In this document: one piece after another, positions 17,753 through 27,644 of the stretch
Numbering within the stretch: the stretch's first letter is position 1
Layout of the letters: the number at the start of each line of letters is the position of its first letter
Source: Ardenticatenaceae bacterium
GTDB lineage: Bacteria > Chloroflexota > Anaerolineae > Promineifilales > Promineifilaceae
Length of the DNA: 64,000 nt
Assembly (NCBI GenBank): GCA_020634235.1
Contig: JACKCB010000004.1
Span: 62,001 to 126,000 of the forward strand
Direction: 5' to 3'
Notes under the pieces: model-generated
What the model saw: the letters and a program-made list of their open reading frames with translations, nothing else
What the model was told of the DNA's origin: nothing
Databases searched by the model: none
Translations under genes and position numbers: made by a program

Positions 17753-20700
17753 ATGGCTAACATATCCCTAAAACACCGTCTCTCGCTGATTGCCGTCGCT
17801 TTTCTGCCACTTCTTCTCCTGCTCACCGGCCTGGCCCTGGCCGCCGCCCCACCGCTGCCCCACAGCCTCTACGGCACGGTCACCCTCGACGGCAGCGACG
17901 CCCCGGCCGGGACAACCCTCACCGCCTGGATCAGCGGCACCGCCTACGCCACCGCCACCACCTTCCTCGCTCCCACCGGCCGGGTCGTCTACCAACTCCA
18001 CCTGCCCGGCAACAACCCCGACACCCCCGGCCGGGAAGGCGGCCAACCCGGCGATCCCATCACCTTCCAGGTAGGCGGCCACCCCGCCATCAACACCACC
18101 CCCTGGCAATCCGGCCAACACCAGCACCTCAACCTGGTCGCCTTCAGCACCCCCCAACCCCCCAGCGCCAGCTTCAGCCACACCCCCACCACCCCCTTCA
18201 TCGGCGAAACCATCACCTTCACCGACACCTCCAGCGACATCGACAGCCCCATCGTCGCCTGGGGCTGGGAGTTCGGCGACGGCAGCCGCGCCACCGGTCC
18301 CAGCGCCCACCACGCCTACGCCAGCCACGGCACCTTCACCCCCACCCTCACCATCACCGACAGCGACGGCCTCACCGCCACCGCCACCGCCACCGTGCGC
18401 GTCCTGGCCCTGCCCACCGCCAACTTCAGCTACAGCCCCGCCGCCCCCCGCGCCGGCGACCCCATCCAATTCACCGACCTCTCCAACGACCCCGATGGCA
18501 ACCTCATCACCTGGGCCTGGCAATTCGGCGACGGCGGCAGCAGCCCCCTGCCCAACCCCCAACACAGCTACGCCACCCCCGGCGACTACTTCGTCACCCT
18601 CACCGTCACCGACAACGACGGCAGCACCAACTTCCTCACCCGGCAGATCCGCGTTTACGGCCCCGCCGTAGCCAGCTTCACCTACAACCCCAACCCCGCC
18701 CTGGCCAACGCCCCCGTACAATTCAGCGACACCTCCAACAGCACCGCCGGCCCCATCGTCGCCTGGGCCTGGGATTTTGACGACGGCAGCCGCAGCAGCC
18801 TGCAAAACCCACAGCACACCTACCAAAACAGCCTCGGCCGCTTCATCGTCACCCTCACCGTCACCGACAGCCTGGGCTACAGCGGCAGCGCCAGCCAGGC
18901 CGTCACCGTCACCGTGCCCCCCAGTGCCAGCTTCACCTACACCCCCACCCAGCCGGCCAACAACCAACCGGTACAGTTCACCAACACCTCCAGCCACGCC
19001 GATCCCACGGCCAGCATCACCGCCTGGGCCTGGGATTTTGGCGACGGCAGCCGCAGCAGCCAGCCCAACCCCAGCCACGCCTTCAGCACCGGCCGGGTCA
19101 CCATCACCCTCACCATCACCGACAGCCACGGCCTATCCAGCCGCGCCACCAGCCAACTCACCGCCAACGACCCCCCCGTGGCCAACGCCGGCGGCCCCTA
19201 CAACGGCAGCGAAGGCAGCAACATCCCCCTCAACGCCGCCGCCTCCTACGACCCCGATGGCACCCTGGCCGCCTTTGCCTGGGACCTGGACAACGACGGC
19301 CAATACGACGACGCCAGCGGCATCGCCGCCCTGGTCAGCTTCGCCGACAACGGCACCTACCCCGTCGGCCTGCGCGTTACCGACAACCTGGGCGGCAGCG
19401 CCACCAGCAGCACCACCGTCAACGTAAACAACGTCGCCCCCAGCGTCAACGCCGGCCCCGACCAAACCACCACCCTCAGCCAGACCGTCAGCCTGCCCCC
19501 GGCCGGGTTCACCGACCCCGGCCTCGCCGACAGCCACACCTTCAGCGTCACCTGGGGCAACGGCAGCCTCATCAACGGCACCGTCGGCCACGTCAACGGC
19601 AGCGGCACCATCACCGGCAGCACCATCTTCTACACCACCGGCACCTACACCCCCACCGTCTGCGTCCAGGACGACGACGGCGACCGCGGCTGCGACAGCT
19701 TCAACCTCACCGTCAACCTGCCCGACCTGCTCCAGGCCACCAAGCGCGCCACCCTGCACAACGACGCCGACAACAACGGCCTCATCTCCCCCGGCGACAC
19801 CCTGCGCTACACCATCATCATCACCAACCACGGCAGCATCAACGCCAGCGGCATCATCTTCAGCGACACCCTGGACAGCATCGTCACCACCCCGGCCGGG
19901 AGCGTCACCACCAGCCAGGGCACCATCCTCAGCGGCAACAACGCCGGCGACAGCCGCGTCATCATCAACCTCGGCAACCTCCCCCCGGCCGGGGTCGCCA
20001 CCATCACCTTCCACGTCACCATCCTCACCCCCCTCCCGGCCGGGATCGACACCACCACCAACCAGGCCACCCTCTGGGGCAGCAACTTCCAAACCACCCC
20101 CAGCGACGACCCCACCACCCCCGCCACCCCCGACCCCACCCTCACCCCCATCATCGCCACCCCCGACCTGGCCCTCACCACCACCGACCTGCGCACCACC
20201 GCCGCCCCCGGCCAGCTCCTCATCTACCGCCTCACCCTCACCAACACCGGCCAGCAAGCCGCCAGCGGCATCATCCTCACCGCCACCCTACCCGCCCACA
20301 CCAGCTTCGCCGGGGCCGACTACGGCGGCGCCCCCTACGGCAGCCCCCCGGCCAGCCGCGTCATAAGCTGGAGCATCCCCAGCCTGGCCGGCGGCGACAG
20401 CCTGGTCCGCACCCTCATCGCCCGCGTCAACAGCCCCCTCCCGGCCGGGGCCACCACCATCACCCACACCGCCCACGTCCACGAAGACGGCACCAACGGC
20501 CCCGACCCGGCCGGGAACAACCACGCCAGCGACAGCAACACCCTCAACCTCAACCCCGACCTGGCCCACATCACCCCCAACCCAGCCGGCCTCACCACCG
20601 ACCCCCAAAGCCTGGCCCTCAGCGGCAGCGCCAGCGTCAGCCTGCGCAACAGCGGCAGCCTCACCATCACCACCCCCTTCAGCCTCACCCTCTTCGAAGA

Positions 20701-23700
20701 CCGCGACCACAACGGCCAATACAACCCCACCAGCGACAACCCCCTCGGCCACACCCTCGTCACCGGCAGCCTCGCCCCGGCCGGGGTCATCACCCTCCCC
20801 GTCCCCCTCTCCGGCACCACCACCTTCCGCCACAACCACATCCTCGCCTACGCCGACGCCGGCGACCTCATCGCCGAACTCAACGAAAACAACAACCTCG
20901 GCAGCACCGCCCAGGTCTGCACCATCCTCCCCCCCACAAACAACCTCAGCGTCACCGTCCAACTCAACTGGCCCCCGGCCGGGGAACCCCTAACCAACTA
21001 CAGCACCTCCCGCAACAGCCTCTCCACCCCCCTCGTCGTCCAGGTCAGCGACGACAACAACGACGGCCAGATCAACAACGCCGACACCCCCGACATCATC
21101 TTCGTCAGCTTCGCCTGGGGCTACGGCTGCGGCGAAAACAGTTGCGGCTGGTTCGACGCCACCTACGTCCTGCGCGCCATCAGCGGCGACGACGGCCACG
21201 AACTCTTCAGCGTCCGCACCCCCGGCTACACCTACGCCCGCAGCGGCCTCGCCGCCGGCGACATCGACGGCGACGGCATCGTCGAAATCCTCACCACCGA
21301 CCAAACCGAAAGCCCCAACCCCAACCACGTCCTGGCCTACGAACACGACGGCACCCTCAAATGGGTCAGCCCCGGCTTCTACGCCCAACCCGCCAACAGC
21401 GGCACCGACCGCAGCCACCCCTACCTGGCCGACCTCGACAGCGACGGCACCCCCGAAATCATCGTCGCCAGCACCGTCCTCAACGCCGATGGCAGCCTGC
21501 GCTGGCGCGGCAGCCTGGGCATGGCCTGGCAAGCCATCAACAACTTCCAGCCCGGCGACCTCTTCTCCTCCCGCTCCGGCGCCCTCTCCACCGTCGCCGA
21601 CCTCAACCTGGACGGCAGCCCCGAAATCGTCACCGGCCGCACCGCCTACCACGCCGACGGCAGCATCTACTGGCACCTGGCCAGCCTCGACGACGGCTAC
21701 CCCGCCATCGGCAACTTCAACGACGACGCCTTCCCCGAAATCGTCGTCGCCAGCCGCGGCTACCTGCGCCTGCACGACCACACCGGCAGCCTCATCTGGG
21801 GCCCCATCCCCCTACCCGGCAGCGACCCCGAACCCGGCGGCCCCCCCACCATCGCCGACTTCGACGGCGACGGCCAGCCCGAAATCGGCCTCGCCGGCTC
21901 CAACCGCTACGTCGTCTACGAAACCGACGGCAGCCTCAAATGGCAAAGCAACAGCCAGGACGAAAGCTCCGGCATGACCGGCTCCACCCTCTTCGACCTC
22001 GACGGCGACGGCACCTACGAACTCATCTACCGCGACGAACAATACCTGCGCATCTACCAGGGCAGCGATGGCGCCATCCTCTACCAGCTCGAACTCAGCT
22101 CCGCCACCGTCAACGAATCGCCCATCGTCGCCGACGTCGACAGCGACGGCCAGGCCGAAATCATCGTCAGCAGCGACGAACTACGCAACCGCGACGGCAG
22201 TTGGATCCGCACCCAGGGCATCCGCGTACTCGGCAGCGCCACCGGCCGCTGGGCCTGGACCCGCGCCATCTGGAACCAACACGCCTACCACGTCAGCAAC
22301 GTCAACCCCAACGGCACCATCCCCACCCAAACAGACTGGTTCTGGCTGGACCACAACACCTACCGTACCAACCTGGACCCCAACGTCTCCCCCTACGCCG
22401 CGCCCGATGCCACCCTGGGCTACCTGCGCCTGGACAGCAGCAGCTACCCCACCCTGGCCTTCACCGCCCGCGTGGGCAACGGCGGCGCTGCCCCCCTGGC
22501 CGCCGGCCTGCCCATCGCCTTTTACGATGGCAACCCGGCCGGGGGCGGCACCCTCCTCGGCCTGGCCCACACCAGCCAGGTCCTCCAACCCGGCCACTAC
22601 CAAGACGTCACCTTCCACCACACCAGCCTGGTCACCACCCCCGGCGAAATATGGGCCGTCGTCGACGATGACGGCCAGGGCCGCGGCCGTTACGACGAAT
22701 GCCGCGAAGACAACAACCAGCACAGCCTGGCCTACGACCTGGCCGACATCGGCCTGGCCACCCTCATCGACGACGGTCTGGCCGCCCTCAACGCCGGCGA
22801 CCCCACCACCTACACCCTCACCCTGGTCAACGCCCGGCCGGTCACCCTCACCGGCCTGCTCGTCACCGCCACCCTGCCCACCCACACCTTCTTCGGCAGC
22901 GCCAGCGGCGGCGGCAGCCACAACGGCAGCGGCCAGGTCACCTGGCCCAGCTTCAGCCTGCCCCCCCACAGCTACACCACCCGCACCCTGGCCATCCAGG
23001 TCGATCCCGCCATCCCCCTGGCCGTGCGCCACATCACCGCCACCGCCAGCCTCACCGACGACGGCAGCCACGGCCCCGACCCCAGCCCGGCCAACAACAG
23101 CGCCACCGACCACAACACCGTCCTCACCGTCGACGCCCAGGCCGGCGGCCCCTACAGCGCCCCCGAAGGCGGCACCATCCTCCTAAACGGCAGCAGCTCC
23201 AGCGACCGCGACGGCAGCATCGTCCGCTACGAATGGGACCTGGACGGCGACGGCCTCTTCGACGACGCCACCGGCATCACCGCCACCCTCACCTACAGCG
23301 ACAACCTGGCCATCCTGGCCGGCCTGCGCGTCACCGATGACAGCGGCGAACAAGACAGCCAGCACACGCCCCTCACCTTCCTCAACCTCCCGGCCGGGGT
23401 CATCGCCGGCAGCCTACCCATCACCACCGAAGGCAGCCTCCTCAACCTGGCCCCGGCCACCTTCACCGACCCCGGCCGGGCCGACACCCACACCGCCACC
23501 GTCAACTGGGGCGATGGCCAGACCATCACCGCCACCGTCAACGAACTAAACGGCAGCGGCAGCGTCATCGCCAGCCACGCCTACGCCGACAACGGCCTCT
23601 ACCCCGTCACCATCTGCGTCACCGACGACGACGGCGCCACCGGCTGCGACAGCCTGCCAGCCACCATCAACAACGCCCCACCCCAGGTTGCCCTGGGCGA

Positions 23701-26700
23701 GCTAGACCTGTACAACTGGGCCGTCGAAGACTTAGGCCCGGCCGGGAGCAGCAACTGGAACATCGTCAACGACACCCGCGTCGACCAGACCATCAACAAC
23801 GGCCCCACCTTCTTCTACAGCCCCTTCCCCGCCTACGGCAGCCGGCTGCAAGCTCGCATTCGCGGCCTCAGCAACGGCGACAACGACTTCTTCGGCCTGG
23901 TCCTCGGCTTCCAACCCGGCGACACCACCAACCCCAACGCCGACTACCTGATCATCGACTGGAAAAAGAGCAACCAAAGCTACAACTTCGGCACCCCCTG
24001 CGGCAGCCAGTACGGCGCCGGCGGCATCGGCATCATTCGCGTCCGCGGCATCCCCCTCGGCCCCGAACTATGGGCCCACCAAACCCTGGCCTGCAACCCC
24101 GATCCCCAACACAGCGTCACCGAACTGGCCCGCGGCCTCACCCGTGGCAGCAGCGGCTGGGCCTATGGCACCTACTACGACTTCACCGTAGACTACAGCG
24201 ACACCCACCTGCGCGTCTGGGTCAATGACATCCTGGAAATCGACCTGCACGGCAGCTTCCCGGCCGGGCGCATCGGCTTCTACAACTACTCCCAGGCCAA
24301 CGTCCAATACACCAACCTCGCCCTGGCCAACCTGGCCGGCTTCGAGGGCGGAACCGTTAACCTGGCCGCCCCCTTCGGCGACCAGGGCCTCCTGGACACC
24401 CACACCGCCACCGTCGACTGGGACGACGGCCAGGTCAGCAGCGCCACCGTGGCCCAGTTGTTCGGCGGCGGCATCTTCAGCAGCACCCACATCTACCAGG
24501 ACAACGCCCTCTACACCATCACCGGCTGCGTCACCGACGACGACGGCGGCACCGGCTGCGACCTCATCACCGCCGACGTAGCCAACCTCCCCCCCCAGGT
24601 CAACGCCGGCCCCGACCATGAACTCCTGCTCAACGAACCCCTAACCCTCACCCTGGCCACCTTCTTCGACCCCGGCGCACTGGACACCCACAGCGCAGCC
24701 ATCAGTTGGGGCGACGGTCTGACCAACACCGGCAGCATCAGCTACACCGCCGGCAGCCCCCGCGGCATCAGCGGCACCCTCAACTTCCCCAGCCACACCT
24801 TCACCCGCACCGGCATCCTCACCGCCACCCTCTGCGTCACCGACGACGACACCGGCCGGGGCTGCGACGCGCTGTCCATCAACGTCACCACCATCCTGGT
24901 AAACATCGGCGACGCCCCGGCCGGGTTCGAGGGCAGCCCCATCTCCTTCACCGGCAGCTACACCGACCCCCTGGCCAGCAGCAGCTACACCATCACCTGG
25001 GACTTTGGCGACGGAACCCAGGCCAGCAGCAGCCTCACCCCCACCCACACCTACGTCGAAGATGGCCACTACCCGGTAACCCTCATCGTAGAAAACGACG
25101 CCGGCCTCACCGGCCGGGCACAGACCAACGTCACCATCAGCAACGTCGCCCCCCAGGTCAACGCCGGCCCCGACACCGTGCTAACCGAAGGCCAGAGCCT
25201 AAGCCTGCCCCCGGCCGGGTTCAGCGACCCCGGCCTCACCGACAGCCACACCGCCACCATCGACTGGGGCGACGGCACCATTGAAGCCGGCCTGGTCACC
25301 GAAGCCGGTGGCAGCGGCAGCGTAGCCGGCAGCCACCTCTACCCCGACAACGCCCCCGGCAGCGCGCCCCACACCGTGCGCATCTGCGTCACCGACGACG
25401 AAGGCGACACCGGCTGCGACGAACTGACCGTGCAAGTCAACAACGCCCCGCCCCTCGTCACACCCGCCCTGCACAACATCCACACCTGGGTCCAGGTCAA
25501 CCACAACGGCACCACGCCCAACTGGAGCATCGCCGCCGACGGGCGCAGCGTGCGCCAGTTGGCCAACAATGGCCCCTCCACCCTGCTAGACCCGGAGAGC
25601 AGCGCCGGCGTGCGCATCGAGGGCATTGTCACCCCCGGCAGCGATAACGACCGCTTCGGCTTTGTCTTCGGCATCCGGCCGGGCGACGAAACCAACCCCA
25701 CCGCCAACTACCTCCTGGTCGACTGGAAACAAACCAACCAGAGCTACAACGGCCCCTGCGGCAGCGGCATGGCCGCCCGTGGCCTGGCCCTCTCCCGCGT
25801 CAGCGGCACCCCGGCCGGGGACGAATTCTGGATCCACGCCAACCGCAGTTGCACCCCACCAGAAAGCGGGCTAGAGCTGCTGGCCCTGGGCCTCACCCGC
25901 GGCAGCAGCGGCTACGGCAGCAGCCATACCTTCACCTTCGACTACCTGCCCGGCCGGCTGCGCGTCTGGGTGGATGGCACGTTAGAATTTGACTACCTGG
26001 GCGACGTCCCGGCCGGGAACTTCGGCTTCTTCACCCATGCCCAGCCCACCGTCACCTTCCAAAACTTCACCATCACCCGCCTGGTAGCCGACGAAGGCCA
26101 GCCCCTCAACCTCTTCACCCGCTTCACTGACCCCGGCCTGGTCGATACCCACAGCGGCAGCATCAACTGGGCCGATGGCACCATCATCTCCGGCACCATC
26201 AGCCAGGAAGCCGGCGGGGGCACGCTCACCGCCAGCCACACCTACCCCGACAACGCCCTCTTCCCCCTCCTCACCTGTGTCATGGACGACGACGGCGGCC
26301 AGGGCTGCCTGACCCTCACCGCCACCATCGCCAACGTGGCCCCACTGGTCACCGCCACCCTCAACCAGGACGTCCCCTACGGCCAGCCCTTTAGTCTGCC
26401 CCTGGCCAGCTACAGCGACCCCGGCCGGCTAGATACACACACGGCTCTCATCGACTGGGGCGACGGCAGCGTGATCACGCGCAGCCTGGCCAGCCCACTG
26501 TCGCCGCTCACCGGAACCATCACCGCCACCCACACCTACACCGCCACCGGCCTCTACCTGGTCACCATCACCGTCATCGACGACGATGGCGGCGTGGGCC
26601 AGGACACCATGGAACTCAACGCCATTCTCGACCCCACCGCCATCACCCTGCACCACGTAAACGTGGGCGCAGATACCGCCCCCCGGCCGGGGGACCGGTA

Positions 26701-27031
26701 CTGGCTGCTGCTCCTCCTCCCCCTGCTGCTAACCACCCTACACCTCACCCGCCAGCCAAATTGGGCCAGACACCCGGCCGGGGCAGCGCCTGCTACACCA
26801 ACCCATACGGCAGCGGCCCAAACCGCCTCTCAAGCCCCGCCAGGCCAGCAGCCCGTACCCGGCACTGTGACCGGTGGCCAGGGCTGCTTCCTGCTGGTTG
26901 CCTTCATGGGTTACCAGCGGCCGGTCGCCACCCTGCGCCGCGCCGGCGCTGTTTACGACCTGGCCGTAGAGGTCGCCGCCTTGCTGCCAGGCCACCAGCC
27001 AACTGCTGTGCAGGATGTCGATGGCGGGTAA
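17753..27031 (+). CDS. Giant PKD/DUF11/FG-GAP cell-surface protein with foreign tail
   Basis: 3092 residues, presumably an exported adhesin or matrix protein. Signal peptide about 5-31. Four or five PKD domains (about 133-562; motifs such as WDFGDGSRSS, VTLTVTD), DUF11-type repeats (about 660-935 and 1665-1790) and CARDB-like segments follow. An integrin-type FG-GAP propeller (about 1076-1560) has repeated calcium loops such as DIDGDGIVEI and DLDSDGTPEI. Further PKD-like repeats (DPGLxDTHTAxxxWGDG) alternate with two thrombospondin-C/lectin-like domains (about 1985-2190 and 2570-2775). A transmembrane segment lies near 2980-3000. The last about 85 residues, from about 26782, are encoded by DNA copied from the antisense of an RHS gene, so the native C-terminus seems replaced. 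Cotranscription with the RHS gene is likely. The gene is strongly C-ended in codon use. Confidence 0.85.
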   Translation: MANISLKHRLSLIAVAFLPLLLLLTGLALAAAPPLPHSLYGTVTLDGSDAPAGTTLTAWISGTAYATATTFLAPTGRVVYQLHLPGNNPDTPGREGGQPGDPITFQVGGHPAINTTPWQSGQHQHLNLVAFSTPQPPSASFSHTPTTPFIGETITFTDTSSDIDSPIVAWGWEFGDGSRATGPSAHHAYASHGTFTPTLTITDSDGLTATATATVRVLALPTANFSYSPAAPRAGDPIQFTDLSNDPDGNLITWAWQFGDGGSSPLPNPQHSYATPGDYFVTLTVTDNDGSTNFLTRQIRVYGPAVASFTYNPNPALANAPVQFSDTSNSTAGPIVAWAWDFDDGSRSSLQNPQHTYQNSLGRFIVTLTVTDSLGYSGSASQAVTVTVPPSASFTYTPTQPANNQPVQFTNTSSHADPTASITAWAWDFGDGSRSSQPNPSHAFSTGRVTITLTITDSHGLSSRATSQLTANDPPVANAGGPYNGSEGSNIPLNAAASYDPDGTLAAFAWDLDNDGQYDDASGIAALVSFADNGTYPVGLRVTDNLGGSATSSTTVNVNNVAPSVNAGPDQTTTLSQTVSLPPAGFTDPGLADSHTFSVTWGNGSLINGTVGHVNGSGTITGSTIFYTTGTYTPTVCVQDDDGDRGCDSFNLTVNLPDLLQATKRATLHNDADNNGLISPGDTLRYTIIITNHGSINASGIIFSDTLDSIVTTPAGSVTTSQGTILSGNNAGDSRVIINLGNLPPAGVATITFHVTILTPLPAGIDTTTNQATLWGSNFQTTPSDDPTTPATPDPTLTPIIATPDLALTTTDLRTTAAPGQLLIYRLTLTNTGQQAASGIILTATLPAHTSFAGADYGGAPYGSPPASRVISWSIPSLAGGDSLVRTLIARVNSPLPAGATTITHTAHVHEDGTNGPDPAGNNHASDSNTLNLNPDLAHITPNPAGLTTDPQSLALSGSASVSLRNSGSLTITTPFSLTLFEDRDHNGQYNPTSDNPLGHTLVTGSLAPAGVITLPVPLSGTTTFRHNHILAYADAGDLIAELNENNNLGSTAQVCTILPPTNNLSVTVQLNWPPAGEPLTNYSTSRNSLSTPLVVQVSDDNNDGQINNADTPDIIFVSFAWGYGCGENSCGWFDATYVLRAISGDDGHELFSVRTPGYTYARSGLAAGDIDGDGIVEILTTDQTESPNPNHVLAYEHDGTLKWVSPGFYAQPANSGTDRSHPYLADLDSDGTPEIIVASTVLNADGSLRWRGSLGMAWQAINNFQPGDLFSSRSGALSTVADLNLDGSPEIVTGRTAYHADGSIYWHLASLDDGYPAIGNFNDDAFPEIVVASRGYLRLHDHTGSLIWGPIPLPGSDPEPGGPPTIADFDGDGQPEIGLAGSNRYVVYETDGSLKWQSNSQDESSGMTGSTLFDLDGDGTYELIYRDEQYLRIYQGSDGAILYQLELSSATVNESPIVADVDSDGQAEIIVSSDELRNRDGSWIRTQGIRVLGSATGRWAWTRAIWNQHAYHVSNVNPNGTIPTQTDWFWLDHNTYRTNLDPNVSPYAAPDATLGYLRLDSSSYPTLAFTARVGNGGAAPLAAGLPIAFYDGNPAGGGTLLGLAHTSQVLQPGHYQDVTFHHTSLVTTPGEIWAVVDDDGQGRGRYDECREDNNQHSLAYDLADIGLATLIDDGLAALNAGDPTTYTLTLVNARPVTLTGLLVTATLPTHTFFGSASGGGSHNGSGQVTWPSFSLPPHSYTTRTLAIQVDPAIPLAVRHITATASLTDDGSHGPDPSPANNSATDHNTVLTVDAQAGGPYSAPEGGTILLNGSSSSDRDGSIVRYEWDLDGDGLFDDATGITATLTYSDNLAILAGLRVTDDSGEQDSQHTPLTFLNLPAGVIAGSLPITTEGSLLNLAPATFTDPGRADTHTATVNWGDGQTITATVNELNGSGSVIASHAYADNGLYPVTICVTDDDGATGCDSLPATINNAPPQVALGELDLYNWAVEDLGPAGSSNWNIVNDTRVDQTINNGPTFFYSPFPAYGSRLQARIRGLSNGDNDFFGLVLGFQPGDTTNPNADYLIIDWKKSNQSYNFGTPCGSQYGAGGIGIIRVRGIPLGPELWAHQTLACNPDPQHSVTELARGLTRGSSGWAYGTYYDFTVDYSDTHLRVWVNDILEIDLHGSFPAGRIGFYNYSQANVQYTNLALANLAGFEGGTVNLAAPFGDQGLLDTHTATVDWDDGQVSSATVAQLFGGGIFSSTHIYQDNALYTITGCVTDDDGGTGCDLITADVANLPPQVNAGPDHELLLNEPLTLTLATFFDPGALDTHSAAISWGDGLTNTGSISYTAGSPRGISGTLNFPSHTFTRTGILTATLCVTDDDTGRGCDALSINVTTILVNIGDAPAGFEGSPISFTGSYTDPLASSSYTITWDFGDGTQASSSLTPTHTYVEDGHYPVTLIVENDAGLTGRAQTNVTISNVAPQVNAGPDTVLTEGQSLSLPPAGFSDPGLTDSHTATIDWGDGTIEAGLVTEAGGSGSVAGSHLYPDNAPGSAPHTVRICVTDDEGDTGCDELTVQVNNAPPLVTPALHNIHTWVQVNHNGTTPNWSIAADGRSVRQLANNGPSTLLDPESSAGVRIEGIVTPGSDNDRFGFVFGIRPGDETNPTANYLLVDWKQTNQSYNGPCGSGMAARGLALSRVSGTPAGDEFWIHANRSCTPPESGLELLALGLTRGSSGYGSSHTFTFDYLPGRLRVWVDGTLEFDYLGDVPAGNFGFFTHAQPTVTFQNFTITRLVADEGQPLNLFTRFTDPGLVDTHSGSINWADGTIISGTISQEAGGGTLTASHTYPDNALFPLLTCVMDDDGGQGCLTLTATIANVAPLVTATLNQDVPYGQPFSLPLASYSDPGRLDTHTALIDWGDGSVITRSLASPLSPLTGTITATHTYTATGLYLVTITVIDDDGGVGQDTMELNAILDPTAITLHHVNVGADTAPRPGDRYWLLLLLPLLLTTLHLTRQPNWARHPAGAAPATPTHTAAAQTASQAPPGQQPVPGTVTGGQGCFLLVAFMGYQRPVATLRRAGAVYDLAVEVAALLPGHQPTAVQDVDGG

Positions 27032-27038
27032 GGCAGCG
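26782..27038. repeat. 250-bp permuted copy of the RHS 5' region
   Basis: Positions 26837-27038 match 31731-31932 (202 bp, one mismatch seen), and 26782-26844 match 31926-31988 (63 bp, about six mismatches). The two blocks are joined in the opposite order to the 31-kb copy. The joint is the 8-mer CCGCCAGG (26837-26844; also at 31731 and 31981), and the insert is bounded by GGCAGCG at 26782 and 27032. Both spacings are exactly 250 bp, as if a 250-bp circle or tandem unit had been opened at another point. It encodes no functional product and supplies the aberrant tail of the PKD protein. Confidence 0.8.
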
Positions 27039-27217
27039 ACCGGGCCAGCAGAACGTCTTGACGTCAAACTATCCACCTTATTCTTGCTGATTTGTGGTCT
27101 TGACAATGAGGGTCGCTTTAGTCTTCTTGTTTCTGCTCTGGGGTATGTGGTCCCCGCGATCATGGGGCATTGTTAACGAACGGTCTGCTGAAGTAGAGGG
27201 GTCTTTCCATAAACCAT
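27039..27217. other. AT-richer spacer at the edge of the RHS island
   Basis: 179 bp between the permuted RHS fragment and the end of the minus-strand small membrane protein gene. Base composition drops sharply here from the very GC-rich DNA on the left. No gene, no clear terminator and no CCCGGCCGGG copy are seen. Confidence 0.4.
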
Positions 27218-27628
27218 TTATGGGCAGGTTATCGTTGTAAAATCCAAGCCCGCCCGCCTTACTTTTTCTCTTAAGGTATCATCATCATTGAACCACAGCG
27301 TATAGTCAGAAAGTTCAAGGCGGATAAAGTAATTGTCAAACACGAATGTGGTCGAATTGTCAAAACTGTGTTGTTTGTAAGGTCCCACTTTCAGCAGTCT
27401 TTCCTCAATCTCGCGGCGTGAGCTTCCCAGGGTAAGGATTTCACAATCAACGTAATCTCGAATTTCTGCCCAGTCGTCTGATACTTCAAGTCGCTCGGCA
27501 ACTTCTCCTCGTATGCGTGCGTCGTCGATGGTGTACTGCCATAATCGACCAGCGAAGACTCCACCACACGCGCACAAGGCGATTATTGAAACTACAAGAA
27601 GGATGAAAGCAAGTTGCTTAAATGTCAT
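27218..27628 (-). CDS. Putative immunity protein of orphan RHS tip (membrane-anchored)
   Basis: 136 residues from the ATG at 27628, which has a well-placed AAAGG. An in-frame upstream start at 27763 would overlap the RHS gene. Residues about 5-27 are a transmembrane or lipoprotein-like signal (LLVVSIIALCACGG), followed by a small acidic outer domain with aromatic strands. No family recognised. It starts 16 bp after the stop of the orphan RHS tip, the position of immunity genes in RHS polymorphic-toxin loci, and the next toxin in this island has a similarly placed membrane-anchored partner. The role is inferred from position; low GC agrees with acquisition together with the tip. Confidence 0.55.
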   Translation of the reverse strand: MTFKQLAFILLVVSIIALCACGGVFAGRLWQYTIDDARIRGEVAERLEVSDDWAEIRDYVDCEILTLGSSRREIEERLLKVGPYKQHSFDNSTTFVFDNYFIRLELSDYTLWFNDDDTLREKVRRAGLDFTTITCP

Positions 27629-27644
27629 GATGAGCCTTTCGCGG

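Noticed and set aside
27039..27217. Transposase remnants or att sites at the edge of the RHS island
   Set aside because: No transposase fragment, terminal inverted repeat or tRNA end was seen; the island boundary is defined by composition and RHS homology only.
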